From Engraulis encrasicolus (taxonomy: Eukaryota > Chordata > Actinopteri > Clupeiformes > Engraulidae), in the NCBI RefSeq assembly GCF_034702125.1, contig NC_085861.1:51870295-51934294 (forward strand): 64,000 nucleotides of DNA, read 5' to 3'. The notes below the pieces were generated by a model. It ran no database searches, had not been told where the DNA came from, and saw nothing but the letters and a program-made list of their open reading frames with translations. Both the position numbers and the translations under genes were made by a program. Shown here in pieces: positions 41,680 through 53,030 of the stretch; the first letter of the stretch is position 1; the number at the start of each line of letters is the position of its first letter.

Positions 41680-41834
41680 CGATGAGGTAGTTGATGTAGT
41701 TTTTCCTCATCTTGTCCAGGCCCATCTGCAGCACCATGTGTACGGGGACCAGGCTCAAAAGGCTCGCCTCCTCTATCTCCTGCTTATACGACTGCAGGAT
41801 GAGCAGGCCCAGAGTTGCTGATGTTCCTGTGCAC
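41680..41834 (-). pseudogene. zwilch: zwilch pseudogene exon h
   Basis: GLLILQSYKQEIEEASLLSL and VPVHMVLQMGLDKMRKNYINYLIG, ending in a phase-1 donor as expected. The upstream words VHRNISNS fit human WLHSGSNS only in another frame, suggesting a 2-bp CT loss, though an in-frame reading from a degenerate exon near 42180-42245 is possible. Confidence 0.85.
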
Positions 41835-42423
41835 CTGGAGGCAAGAGGACAGAGGGGAAAGCTTAGTTCCCTTACTTCAGGAGTGGGAAACCTTTTTCAT
41901 TCCTCCAAGGGCCGTATTATGAACACAAACAAGGATTTTTGGCCACACCAGTTACGTTCTGCACTAAAGTGCTTATCTGCGAACCGCCCATGTTCATACC
42001 GGGCACTGAACTTTTTCTGCACCTGACTGTTACCCAGATGAACCGGTTGTTGTGGAGAAAAAACAAGTATTTTGTAGTTCGCATTGTGAACCAGCTTTCC
42101 GGTTCACGAACGCCAAGATCTGTGGCGTGAACACGATGGCTGGTTCGCGATTAGGTGCCGGAACGGGCACTGACACGGCTCTCAGTCGGACCTGAATGCA
42201 CCAAGAGAACACCTGATCACAACACCGTTTAAACCCTCCCCCACCTTAGTTGTCTTGAGGGAAAAAAATGCCTCTATGCAGTGACAATACATACAAAATT
42301 TCAGATGAGAAAACTCAAGACAAACGGATACACAGCAATAACAATAAAAAAAATCTCCTTGGCCGTCGTCATTATTGTCTGGTGTCGTTAACAAATTTTT
42401 TAAAATTTTAAAAGCAGACTTAC

Positions 42424-42758
42424 TGTTCGCATCTTTACCCAGAGTTTCTGTGAATTCCAGATCCCCCATCCAGGCCCACAGTGCAGTGCTGTATTCTAGA
42501 TGTTAATGCTCTTCTCTTGGGTGAGAGTGCCTGTCTTCTTCTTAAAGGCCTGCTGCAGGACCAAGAACAGAAGCATTGCTTGCTGCATTAGCTTGCTGGC
42601 TTGTGTCAAAGCATACTGTATGTGCCAAAGCATGTGTGCTTGACGTGTCTCACAACAGAGGCACCATGGCAGCTAAAGTTTCTAAGGGCAACTAACTTAC
42701 TGTACCTCTGCCACCTTCCCCACTGCGCCATGGCTGTTTTCAGCAATGTTCTCCAATT
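42424..42758 (-). pseudogene. zwilch: zwilch pseudogene exons e and f
   Basis: 42758-42706 (ELENIAENSHGAVGKVAE, good acceptor CTCTCCCCACAG) and 42552-42424. The second starts QAFKKKTGTLTQEKSI, hits a stop, shifts frame to LEYSTALWAWMGDLEFTET, and shifts again (two bases short in CTCTGG) to WVKMRT before GTAAGT. Confidence 0.65.
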
Positions 42759-43158
42759 CTGTGGGGAGAGCGAAAAATACCAAATTGAAACATGCTGCAT
42801 GACTTTGTACATAGACAGAGAAACACATGCAGCTCGAAATGGACATCACAAATCTGCTATGTTTTCTGCTAAATTCTCTGAGGAGCTGATCCACTTGTCT
42901 CGACTACTCACTCTTATCAGCTGATTAAGGGCTGATTGGATACATTTTGTGGCAGTTTTTTTTAACCTTCTGAACTCAGGATGAGCATCTTCTTCAATCT
43001 TCTTTTGCTTTGAAAGAAGCATGTAAATAACATCCATTATTAATATTACACTTACATCAGCATCATAGTAGAGTAACTTTATTGAAATGAATTAAGCCAT
43101 CAAGGTTTGTTTTTATTATGAATATAAACAAGTATACTCTGCCTGCCCAGTTGCTCAC

Positions 43159-43309
43159 CAGTGCAGCTTCAGAGGACTGTGGTGGCATCTGCAGGATCTT
43201 CTCCATGTTGCTCCGCCTGAAGACATCGGCAATGCTGCGCTGCGACTCGATGGTGTTCTCCACCTGCATGGAGCCAAACAGGTTACTGCGCATAGCGCTT
43301 GGTCTCCAC
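43159..43309 (-). pseudogene. zwilch: zwilch pseudogene exon d with 2-bp deletion
   Basis: VETKRYAQ, then a frame change to NLFGSMQVENTIES and EKILQMPPQSSEAAL. 151 bp instead of an in-frame 153. Human reads VTSKGFAQYELF here. Confidence 0.8.
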
Positions 43310-43514
43310 CTGCACAAAACAACAACACAAAAACACATAAAATGGCTAAATAGCAACCGCAAACAAAAGTGGGAAAGTAATGGTGAAAGAGATTTCAGTA
43401 AGACAAGAGTCAGCACATTGCAACTTGTGTTATGCTGACTCTGCACAAATGCTCTAGATTAATAATATGTTTTGTGGGACGGCTATACAGTTTGACACAA
43501 ACAGAAAGTGACAA

Positions 43515-43660
43515 GGGGGCCCTACCGTGGCTTAGTGGTTGTCTACTATGCGGCTGACCCGGGTTCGAGTTCCTTTGCCGACCCTTCTCCATCTCTCTCC
43601 CAACTCGCTTCCTGTCATTACTACACTGTCCTATCAAAATAAAGGCAAAAGCCCCCCCAA
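43515..43660 (+). mobile_element. tRNA-derived SINE
   Basis: CCGTGGCTTAGTGGTTG head, CCGGGTTCGAGTTCC box B, CTCTCCCAACTCGCTTCCTGT body and AAAATAAAGGCAAAA tail. Sits in a zwilch intron. Same family as 44641-44815. Confidence 0.75.
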
Positions 43661-43707
43661 AATATTTTAAAAAAGAAAGTGATAAGGGCAAACTAATATC
43701 TTGCTAC

Positions 43708-43784
43708 AGATGCGTGGTGTCTCTTCTGGTGCATCTTCATCAGTTTATCCAAGCTTCTGAAGGATGACTTGTCTTCAGTTGCCC
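43708..43784 (-). pseudogene. zwilch: zwilch pseudogene exon c
   Basis: 77 bp in phase 1-0, ATEDKSSFRSLDKLMKMHQKRHHAS. Both splice sites are poor (GGGCAG acceptor, TCT/gtagca donor), consistent with decay. Confidence 0.65.
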
Positions 43785-44640
43785 CTGCCCTTATTCTGCT
43801 GCAAACCTATCCTACTCAGACTTGGGTATGATGCAGATGGGTCTATGACATTTTAATTTGCTTACCGGTATGTAAGGTTGTACAACCATAGCTAATGCTC
43901 ATAAACTAATTAGTAATTGGCAATTAATGTACAGGTAATGCATGCACTTCTTAGATAATCCAGTAAAAACAAAAATCATTTAATTCATAAAGGTGGCAAT
44001 AGCTGTAGTTGCTAGTTGTAGTTGCTAGTTGTAGTTGCTAGTCTGCTACTACTACAAATTTGTCATTGACCTAGATATACAAAGGGGTTGTGATCGTCAG
44101 AAAATCTGAGATTCTCTCGAGTAAGGCTTCTCACCCCACTTGCTCAATGTGCCTGAAATAATAATTGTAAGTTTGTTCTGGATAAGCTAAGGGTGGTTAA
44201 CTCTGAGTCTAATCAAAGTCTCTCTCTCTTAATGCATTTCAGTCTAAAGCACCTGCAAAAAACACCCGCTGAATGCCTAAGCCCCACACCTGCTGCAGTA
44301 AGAGGCTACGACCTAAAGATCTCAGCTATTTAAAAGCTAGGGCCCTCATCTTGCATTAGAATGTGTGCATTGTCAGCTCTAACATATCCACATTTTTAAT
44401 TTAAAAAAAGCTCAAATCTCAAGAGCCTGAATAATTTGTATATGTCGCTCTAGGCACCAAAGCTCAAACAACGTATACGCAGCATCATCCTAAAATGGGT
44501 TAAATATGGTCTCTGGTCTAACAGTGTATGCCATTTGCCATTGGTGATAAGTCTTTGTGATGCCTCCCTAACATTCAAGACAGAAGTGACAAAATGTGTG
44601 CCTTAATTTCTCAGACACGGAAATAAATACTTCGGAGCAG

Positions 44641-44815
44641 GCCCTGCAATGGCCAAACGGTAGGGCACTTGTCACTTGCACTTGTCACTTACCATGCGGA
44701 TGACCCGGGTTTCGATTCCCGGCCAGGGTCCTTTGCCGCCCCTTCCCAGTCTCTCTCCCCACTCGCTTCCTGTCATCACCTTCACTGTCCGGTCATAAAT
44801 AAAGTAAAAAAACAC
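44641..44815 (+). mobile_element. tRNA-derived SINE
   Basis: GCCCTGCAATGGCCAAACGG head, GGGTTTCGATTCCCGG box B, CTCTCCCCACTCGCTTCCTG body and an A-rich tail. A short duplication TCACTTGCACTTGTCACTT lies in the head. Confidence 0.75.
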
Positions 44816-44980
44816 AAAACAAAAAAGACAAATAAATAAAGTCCACCAGCAGTAATTGAAACTTCAAAAAGAAGTTCAGTGACATACAATTACAATCTTT
44901 TGCCTAAAATCACCTGGATGAATGACAAACTTCAATGAAAATCCAGTAATGAGATGCAGATTATGAAAGTCCATTGGGAA

Positions 44981-45246
44981 ACTCCAACTCCCATTGTCAT
45001 TGTGACACAGCACTGCACACAACAAAATTGCATTTATGTCTCACCCGTGCAAGGGGGTAGCCCTCAATGGCGCCCCTAGGGAGCAGTGCGGCAGGACGGT
45101 ACCATTATCAGGGTACCTCAGTCATGGAGGAGGATGGGGGAGAGCACTGGTTGGTTACTCCCCTCACCAACATGGTGGGTCGGGAGTCGAACCAGCAACC
45201 TTTGGGCTACAAGTCTGCTACCCTAACCGCTTACCCATGACTGCCC
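44981..45246 (-). mobile_element. tRNA-derived SINE (same family as 17715-17985)
   Basis: Minus-strand head GGGCAGTCATGGGTAAGCGG with box B GGTTCGACTCCC and the same body; roughly 85-90% identical to the 17.7 kb copy by eye. Confidence 0.78.
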
Positions 45247-45305
45247 ATAGTATGATTATGGTCAAATGTACACGACTAGTCAGAGAAGCTAATTAAGTAG
45301 CCTAC

Positions 45306-45494
45306 CTTTGCTGTGAATAGTGTAAAGCTTGATAGCAGTGACTTTGTTGACAGTGGAGATGGGCTCTGCACCAAGCCATACAGTACCCAGGGGGGTCACT
45401 CCTGTCACAGTGTACCCAGAGAGGAGGCAGTGGGACACCTGTCAACGTAAGCACGTTCTGGAACCAGGTCATTGCGTACCACGACAACAACTGT
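45306..45494 (-). pseudogene. zwilch: zwilch pseudogene exon b with 1-bp insertion
   Basis: 189 bp where 188 would keep frame. Reads WYAM..VLPLPPLWVHCDRSDPPGYC, then an extra A (complement of t at 45379), then WLGAEPISTVNKVTAIKLY in the next frame. The good donor AAAG/gtaggc is kept. Confidence 0.85.
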
Positions 45495-45729
45495 CTGTGG
45501 TAAGCACATGGGAAAATAAGAGCATGGTGATGGTAAATGCACAAGCCAATACAGAAGAAATTGAGACTATGGCCATAACAGTGATTATTATGGCCATCTA
45601 AGTTCTTTTAACAGAATGTAATGTTTTAAACATGACAAAGCCATACACCTTTTTAAGGTGCGTTTTAGGTTAACTTTGTGAATATAGTATTTATGTGTAA
45701 TGCTATTCTACTGTAGTCCCAAATGTTAC

Positions 45730-45782
45730 CTTGCTGTCTTCATTGGCAGTGGTTGAGGAGTGGACCGATGTTCTTCTCCGGG
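45730..45782 (-). pseudogene. zwilch: zwilch pseudogene exon a
   Basis: 53 bp, phase 0 to 2, encodes PGEEHRSTPQPLPMKTA and splits an Arg codon with the next exon, giving ...KTARQLLSWYAM. Intact splice sites and no frameshift. Confidence 0.75.
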
Positions 45783-46472
45783 CTTAAGTAAGGTGATGCA
45801 GACTATCAAATAAAATAATGTGAAAATGCGCCTCATGAATTCGTATACCTGGGCTACATTTCCCAATAGCATTTGCCAATAGCCACCTAAACTCAAATAC
45901 ATGCCTGGTCTCTTTCGTGACTCAGACAAATACAATTCCGTGCTATTATTTGGTAGTCTATATTACGCTATGCAATTGTAATTTATCTTCATTTCACACG
46001 TTTAGTTATACTAGGCAGGCATAGAGTTCAATAATTAGATAACATTTAGACAGGTTAGTGTCGTGTAGCTACAAATTTTAGCAATGCAGATTCTCACGAG
46101 ATTTTTTGTACATGAAGCTATCAAAGTTCACAAGCCATTGTTTAGAAGACAAACTATTTAGGAAAAATAAGCCGCTATACGTCAATGCTCATGATCGTAC
46201 ACCTTAAATATAAATAATAATATGATAAACGTACGATAAATACATTGCAATTCGGATGACAGCACATTTACGTCGTACTCACCCGCCATGTTGTCTTTAA
46301 ATGTACACCATATCCGGGCGAATAGCCAATAAGCATCGGCGTACGTGTCTGATATACATTTGGGGTTATTGCCCATAGTTTGGGACTGCATCTTAACTCG
46401 CTAAAGCCACTGGCTTAGCCTACAAGTCAGTGGCTAAAGCGAATGTTTCATATCACTCCGCAGGGGGTCCGG

Positions 46473-46815
46473 TCTTTTGTCACTCTAATCAGCTGCTGTG
46501 ATAGACAACACATGTTGTCCTGGCTAGCCTACCTAGCTGTTGCCTAGCGGTGCATGTTCCACAACGGCACTGTTTTGTTTTGCGCAGCAACAATCTTAAC
46601 ATTAAATAGGTCTAAAGAAATGTCCCCGCATGTGTGAATCATTTAAGTATATCCATATAATAAGCGGGTTAACTTTCGGCGAGTCGGTCGCTTTGTGGAA
46701 TAGCAGCACTTCAGAGAGAACAAGACCCCTCCGCTCCGCGTCGGGGTCTAAAGATTCTCTCTGTCGTGCTGCTATTCCACGGTAGCGACCTTCTCGCCGA
46801 ACGTTAACCCTTACA
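46473..46815. mobile_element. Foldback-ended element, partial copy
   Basis: Reverse complement of 30985-31310 including the full 140-bp hairpin (46673-46815), almost identical. It ends at CTAATCAGCTGCTGTGATAG and lacks the distal 150 bp. Confidence 0.8.
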
Positions 46816-49250
46816 TACTAGCCTACAACGTGACCGAGTAGGTGCGCAACTCTGCAGTGACATTTAGGCTTTTCTAATATCAAGCCGGCCGGCATTTGTG
46901 GCGCGCGCGTGTGTTGCCCCTAGATGGATAGTCATGCGATGCAAATTCAGTAACTTGCAGGCAGGTAGAAAGCGAGAAATGGCAAGTTATGGGAATGAGG
47001 AAATGTGTTATGTCTTCTCTAGCCTAGGCCTATGTGAACAACCATCCACACGACATCGATATGTTTTTGAGAATTCCAAAAACTCAAAAAAAAATGTTTG
47101 GGTCGCACAAAAAAATGATAGGCCTAACATTGATTCACCAATACAATGATTAATCCTTTCTCTTCTTACCACACCTTACCATGCACACCAGCGCCGGTGT
47201 CCTGTCTATATGAGCGACCCGTCGAGATGTGATTCTCTTCGCTACTGAGCATGCGCACGCATGCGCACACCCTCGCGGTGGTTTTCGCGGGTGATTGCCC
47301 ATCGAATTGTGAGACCGCAAATTACGATAGGATCCCCTGAGACAGTCAACTTCAGTGACTCCAACTGTAGCCCATGTCCTCCTGAGGTTACCACCAGTCA
47401 TCATAGTCTAGTTAGCATAGCTTGTCCACCGACTGTCATGGACTGAAAGTTACGATATAGTCTATCCCCTGGGGGGGAAACGGGAAATAGCGTGGATCAT
47501 CCAGCAGATCATTGGAAAATCTGCGAAATAGCGTGGCCTCGAACATTTGCTACTTTGTTGCCTAACCGTAATCGCTCACACACTCAGCCTCGAACATTGT
47601 AACATCGATCAGAAAAGACTATTTATGTAGAGGAGGCGTTCTCATTGCAAAATGGAAAAAATCGCCACCTCTGATTCAGCTGTCAAAATGCTCCCTCCAC
47701 CCTTCACTCAAGAATTTGAATCGACTGCATTGTAAAATGCCTGAACATGGTAATAAGAAATGCACTGGTGGGGATGTTATGAAAATATGATTCCGGTCAT
47801 TAAAAGACAGACATCTACCAAAACAAAGCCACAATACGCTATCTGGGGATATTTAAAGCGCGCTTGTTTATCCCCATATGATTTCATGTGGCAATTTGCC
47901 TTGCGAGCCCACGTCGCATTGAAACCAAACCAACAGCAAATGACTACATTAAACACGTAGCCAGGCCCTGATCTCAAACACTTTCTCCAGTATTTGCGCA
48001 AACTCAACTCAGTCTCTTTCATATGGCACGTTTCTTAACTTGCTCAAAGCAGCCGCACGTTCTTATTAAACTCCGTGAACGATTGCACACCCCTGTCCGT
48101 GAAATAAACAAAGTAATGGTTATTAAAACAGTCCTACGTGGACCGATTGAAACGCCTTCCGCGGAAAATCAAGGTCGCTCATTTAGATGAGGCATCGCAA
48201 ATCGATAGAACACCACTATCGAATAGGGCGACCGGTCGCTCATCTCGACGAGGCAACACATCTCGACAGAACACCGGTTTTTATCTATTACGGACACATG
48301 CAGCACAGGCTTGCACTTGCCTGAAACATAAAGCCACCTCACTGCACTACGAGTTTGAAAATTATTATTGATAAAAGAGCAGATTCATTGACAGTAGGCC
48401 CATTTTGAATATTAATTATATACAGCACGCCGGGGAAAATGTCTTATCAATGAACGAAATTATAGGCGAAAAAAATGATTGCGAGGATACCAGCCAGTCA
48501 GTTTGCAAGCTCGTGGCTCGCCTGAATCACGTGACTTCGTGCGGAGATCAGTCACTCACTCACAACTCTAGAACTATTCTTTACGTGCGCTCAGTCAGCA
48601 CCGCGGCCAGCATATTCTGCGACTTTGCGCAAACAGCTAGTTCTATTCATGCAACTATTGCGCTGTTTTTTACAGTGATAGGCTACAGAGTGATGCAACG
48701 ACAGCAAGCATTTTCAATTTCACTACTTTGACAGGCGAACGTATAATATTTTATTTCAAATTGATTTATTTCAATTTTAGTGATGTTTAGTTGAACAAAA
48801 GTGAGGGGGGTGCAACGTACTCATCCCCCCCGTCGGATACCCTGCCGTGTCCCTGTCTCGTGCGAATGGGACGCATCCCCTCCTTTCTTGACTAATTTGG
48901 TGGTGCTATGGCACCTCTTCAAATCGTCAAATTGTTTGTCGGCTACTGTTTTTCGACGTGGAAAGCGGTTGCATTTAACTGAAATGTTCTTGGCGTCCTT
49001 GTTTTCAATGAAATCAAAGTAGTGGGCATATACCCATCTTGAAAACGAGCAAGCTGGACCTTCTAGATCGGTCATCCTTTGTCAGCCTGCCATTTCGAGA
49101 GACGAAGCGTGAAAGAGGAAGCAATGTTCTGCGTGGAACTTTAAAATCTCTGCGCGGACGTAGGCTATCAGATGCAATAGCTGATCTCGCGGTGATCCGC
49201 GAACATTGTATAAAGAAAACAAATAGGCCTACCCACACACAATTTAGGTG
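46816..49250. other. Intergenic DNA, no gene supported
   Basis: CpG-containing, with an inverted pair of CACATCTCGA(C/T) / ACCGGTGT words near 47190-47230 and 48240-48285. Open frames at 47760-47960, 48138-48371, 48405-48731 and 49039-49251 have no recognisable domain. Promoter or first exon of an outside gene is possible but unproven. Confidence 0.35.
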
Positions 49251-49994
49251 ACAAAAAATGCGTTGTAATGTGCAAGTTACTTGCATTGTAACGAGGACAT
49301 ATTACAGATTTTTCCCCCTGTAATCCGTTACATTACTGCGTTACTCAAAAAGGTAATGCATTACAGTAATTAGTTACTTTTGTAACGCCCCACTAAACAT
49401 TGGACGTCGTATAGACGTTGAAATTAGGTCTAAATTGCGTCCGTCGGTCCATGACCAGTTTTGGACCTTAGAATGACGTACAAACTAGGTCCTTTATTTG
49501 GACGTCTAATAATGACCCTATTTGTACGTCATTATGAAGTTCAAAATTCGGACGTCAGTCTAGGTCACTTTTTTGGACGTCAAAAACAGGTGAGGGAAAT
49601 CGACATGATTGTTATTGTTGCTGTTGCTTTTTTTTGTGCTTTGTTTTTAAATAGGCCATAGTGGTTTTCCTAGTAGGCTATTTTTTCTGTTCACATCGGG
49701 TGGGGAAAGAGAGATACTCTCCAACGTGCAATGCACCGTGGGACACACTACCTAAACAGATGTGTCAAAAAAAAAAAAATAACACATTGGGATGTGTAGA
49801 CAGCATTGACAGATTATGTGTCATTTTTGTGTAAGATTTCACAGAATGTGTGAAACCTGAAGTTAAGAGGGTCAATTCTGGGTCGTGCTAATACTACAAG
49901 TGAGAAACTAACGGCCGTTTGGCTGTCCAATCGCGTGACTGTGGACATTTGAAAGCAGACTTCCGCCCGCCTTTTCTACCGTTGGAAATGCAAG

Positions 49995-52190
49995 ATGCGG
50001 CGACTTGACTTCAGACACCGAGAGAGGCTGGCGTAAGTAATTCGCTTTATTGGTATAATTTCGTAACAATTACGTGTGTTACCGTTAATGTATGGTTAAA
50101 ATCAAACCCTGCTTCACAAGTTTTGCTGTACGAACATTGGAACAGCCTCAGTGATTCTGTGAACATTAAGCTAGCCTACAATCAGATGTAGCTAGTTATT
50201 GATACTCAGTTAGCTATTGATCTTTAATGCTTGCACTATAAATTATATTTATTTTCTTTTAATTCACATGTGGACTAACTTAATGGTTAAAACGTGTTGT
50301 GTTGGGAAAATTAAAGGTTTGAAATGTGATATTGGATGGTTTGCTAACATTGGTTGCTAATAGGGTAACTGAATTAGCTGGTGTGGAAGAAATCAGGCGG
50401 CACTTAACTGATGTGAAGTTTGAAAGCTATTTTCTGAGCATGAAAGAAAGTCTGACAGGATTTATGTAAGGATACTGAAACACCACGGATGGATTGACGT
50501 AGAGCTAGTACTGGTAGTGGGGCAAAAGTGGATGCTGCTAGTAACAGCAGGTATCGGAGGGGGCAAGACAAGGGCTAGCTAGCATAGAGGCGATTTTAAA
50601 CTTCAGCGCTTCAAACGTAAGCAGTTCTGCGTCAACTCATGTAAATCAGACCATCCGCCACCACCCTCGTACATGATAAAGAATAGCACCAGTAAAAGCA
50701 AGCATCCCACTGTTTTGTGTTGGCTCGATGAAAGGTGATACAAGCGAATTTCCGAATCACATTATGTCGGCTTGGTTGTAGTTGTTGTGGCCAGTCAATA
50801 TACAAGCTTTGAACCGTAGTTCCATGTAAGTGTCGTGGTTTTCACCGTTTCAGTATGTAGTTGAATATGGTAGATCTGGGCAACTGGTCAACGCTGTCGT
50901 GTTTTGTCTCGGTAGACCTCGTATGACGGTGTGTTGGGAAAATACCGGCAGTTGTTTCAGATGGAGGGTGCGACGTGCCAGATGTACGCTGTTCGAGGGA
51001 TAAAACGGCCACGCACGAGATTTTGTAGGCAATGGTAATTGGTGACGATACCATGACATTTGAAAAGAAGATTCAAAGTTTGAGTTTTAGGTGGCAGAGT
51101 AGAACAGCTGCGTGTGAAGTGTGGCGACTACCAAGGTATCAACACCAGTTATGGCTACAGGATTTTTAAAGTACCTTCAATGCACTGGGCACTAACGTGC
51201 TCTCCCCCCCTCTCTCTCTTCTCTCTTAATCAGGGCCCAGGTCTTGTGGCCACATCTGTCCAAGCTCCTACTCTGATTGAACAGTTGGATGATCAGACTG
51301 ATGGTAAGTGTGTGTGTGTGTGTGTGTGTTTCCATGTGTATCATATTGTCTATGTGATCATGTGTCTAATTGCCATCCACTTACAGGCCCTCTGCCTCCT
51401 TTCATTTGTTTTTTTTAGGTTTTTTTTTTTCAGATTTTTTTTCTTATTGTTGTATTGTATGCAATTGTGATAAATATGTTACTGTGATATTGTTATAACA
51501 CAGAGAGTTTGGTAAATGTGACATTTAAGTACTGCTGTACAATTTTCTGCTCTCATTTTCAGATGAAAAGTGCTACACAGTTCTCACACATATTCTGACT
51601 CCGAAGCCGCTGCAGTGTAAAATCTGAGATGTCTTTTCTGGTTGATTTTGTGCAGGTATTTTTCAAAGGATAGTTACTTTTAAAACGTCTTTTAATCTTT
51701 AAAAACACTTTCATGCAGAGCCTCTGTTAGGACCTCATTGCGATACAGAGTTATGACCTTGTCACCAAAATGTCAATGACCATATTTTAACCTGCTATTT
51801 AAGGCTGTCATAGCCATATTCTTATAACAATGCAGTTAAGTTCAAGAGAACTATAGTTTGGTGATATGGATCCCAAACGGAAGGGAACAGCAGCGGTTTG
51901 TAGTTGTAGAGAACTAATTAGCGCCAAGTTTTGTTAACCTGTTGTTTCTTGTTTACCTGTCACAGTAGCCCATAGCACTTTTGTCATAGAGAGCAACTTG
52001 GTCAGTAAATATGTGCCTGCTGTACAAAGTAGCAGTATTTGGATGAGTTACAGCTAACACGGACGGCAAACTTGAGACTGTATATTGTGTGGTTGACAGA
52101 TTTCTGACAGCGATGGTGAGGGAAGCAGTGTACCGAACTCTCAGATGACTCGGACCAGGTGACCAAACCCATGCAAAGCACAATGTGAGT

Positions 52191-52246
<56 letters not shown>

Positions 52247-53030
52247 CATGAGTCAACATAGTAGCCCCTACAACAGGCATCACCAACGTTGTGCCCGCGG
52301 GCGCCAGGTAGCCCTCCAGGACCTTATGATGTGCCCACCAAGGATGTTAGTAAACAGCGATGACTACAAGAATTTGGTCACAGTTAATGTTTTTCTTAAT
52401 TTAAATATGAGATTATTTCTTTATAACCTATAGCAAGTGATCTTTCAATCATAGCGTGATTTGGGAATAAGGTCAAGACATTGGTAGAGGACTTTGAACA
52501 AACAAGTAGCTCTTGGGTAGCCCTCAGTAGCCCTCGGGTAGCCCTTGGTAGCCCTCGAGTAGCCCTCAGACCCAGAAAGGTTGGGGACCCCTGCCATACA
52601 ATATTTTTCCAATTTATTGCTGTATGCTTACCATATCCATCATGTTGATGTGTGTTAATGCATCCTTGTGTGTGTATGTGTTGGTGTTAGGACTGTGCTG
52701 AGGACTGTGCTGAGGCCCCCCTCCCCCTCCACCACTCAAGGCACGGCGGCGGCCCAACCGCAAACTAACGTGAGTACACGACAACACACACACTTGTGTG
52801 CATGCCACGCACTGACACTTTCTCTACAGTGACTTTTCAACTTTCCTTACATTGTGTGTGTGTGTGTGTGACAGGGAGATTAACATGAGGCTGGATGCGC
52901 TTGGCTCCCTGCTGCGTCCATCACCAGAGGGGCCGGGGTTGCTCCGGCAGCTAGCCAATTAAAGGAGGAGGATGAAGGAGAGGAGTCTGACGATGCAGAC
53001 ATCGCCATTGTATGCAGTCCACGCCCTCGC
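49995..53030 (+). CDS. Exon-like segments of an unrecognised gene inside the 4.7-kb element
   Basis: Segments between good splice signals: 51238-51303 (GPGLVATSVQAPTLIEQLDD, donor gtaagt); about 51564-51618 (DEKCYTVLTHILTPKPLQ, in phase with the former); 52100-52187 (ISDSDGEGSSVPNSQMTRTR); 52690-52770 (Pro/Thr-rich, donor gtgagt); 52875-53026 (INMRLDALGSLLRPSPEGPG, with an overlapping frame LKEEDEGEESDDADIAIVCS and PRPRRKTSQ). A possible 5' exon is MRRLDFRHRERLA at 49995-50032, out of phase with the next. The acidic and Pro/Arg-rich pieces resemble nuclear protein segments. They do not join into one frame, so this may be a captured, decayed host gene. No product assigned. Confidence 0.25.
52193..52243. 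repeat. CA microsatellite
   Basis: About 25 CA units. Confidence 0.96.
52273..52597. mobile_element. hAT-like MITE with internal GTAGCCCT repeats
   Basis: CAGGCATCACCAACGTTGTG at left and GGTTGGGGACCCCTG at right. Before the right end GTAGCCCTCGGG-type words repeat six times (52510-52570). Confidence 0.6.

Larger units (their letters stand above)
40835..45782 (-). pseudogene. zwilch: zwilch, unprocessed pseudogene (RZZ kinetochore complex subunit)
   Basis: Exon remnants in gene order on the minus strand: 45782-45730, 45494-45306, 43784-43708, 43309-43159, 42758-42706, 42552-42424, 41834-41680 and about 40945-40835. They read PLPMKTARQLLSWYAM, LPPLWVHCDRSDPPG, WLGAEPISTVNK, HQKRHHAS, MEKILQMPPQSSEAAL, GDLEFTETL, LVPVHMVLQMGLDKMRKNYI and TRIKKLHH; compare human Zwilch LPPLWVRCDSSDPEG, CWLGAEL, HKKRHH, EILQIPP, IPVQMLLEIGLDKLKKDYI and RVQKLHH (recalled). 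Zwilch with ROD and ZW10 recruits dynein and spindle-checkpoint proteins to kinetochores. Most exons contain a 1-2 bp frameshift, the first ~90 and last ~150 residues were not found, and the segment around human NHLYRELK is absent. Introns are retained, so it is not a retrocopy. A functional gene with many sequence errors is the alternative. Confidence 0.82.

Noticed and set aside
42915..43020. Minus-strand frame MLLSKQKKIEEDAHPEFRRLKK as a zwilch exon
   Set aside because: It looks protein-like and lies in the right interval, but I could not align it to Zwilch; left unassigned.
33080..45246. tRNA genes at the box A/box B sequences
   Set aside because: Heads are degenerate, lack a convincing cloverleaf acceptor stem and run into shared SINE bodies and A-rich tails.
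45306..45494. VVVVVRNDL and NKVTAIKLY resemble the two hallmark motifs of peptidyl-tRNA hydrolase 2
   Set aside because: They are in different frames, the middle of the enzyme is absent, and the segment aligns far better to Zwilch (LPPLWV.CD.SDP.G.CWLGAE).
46283..46289. ATGGCGG/gtgagt on the minus strand as a first exon of zwilch
   Set aside because: It joins in phase to 45782 only in the frame giving RRRTSVHSS, which is not the frame matching Zwilch; no similarity to the Zwilch N terminus.
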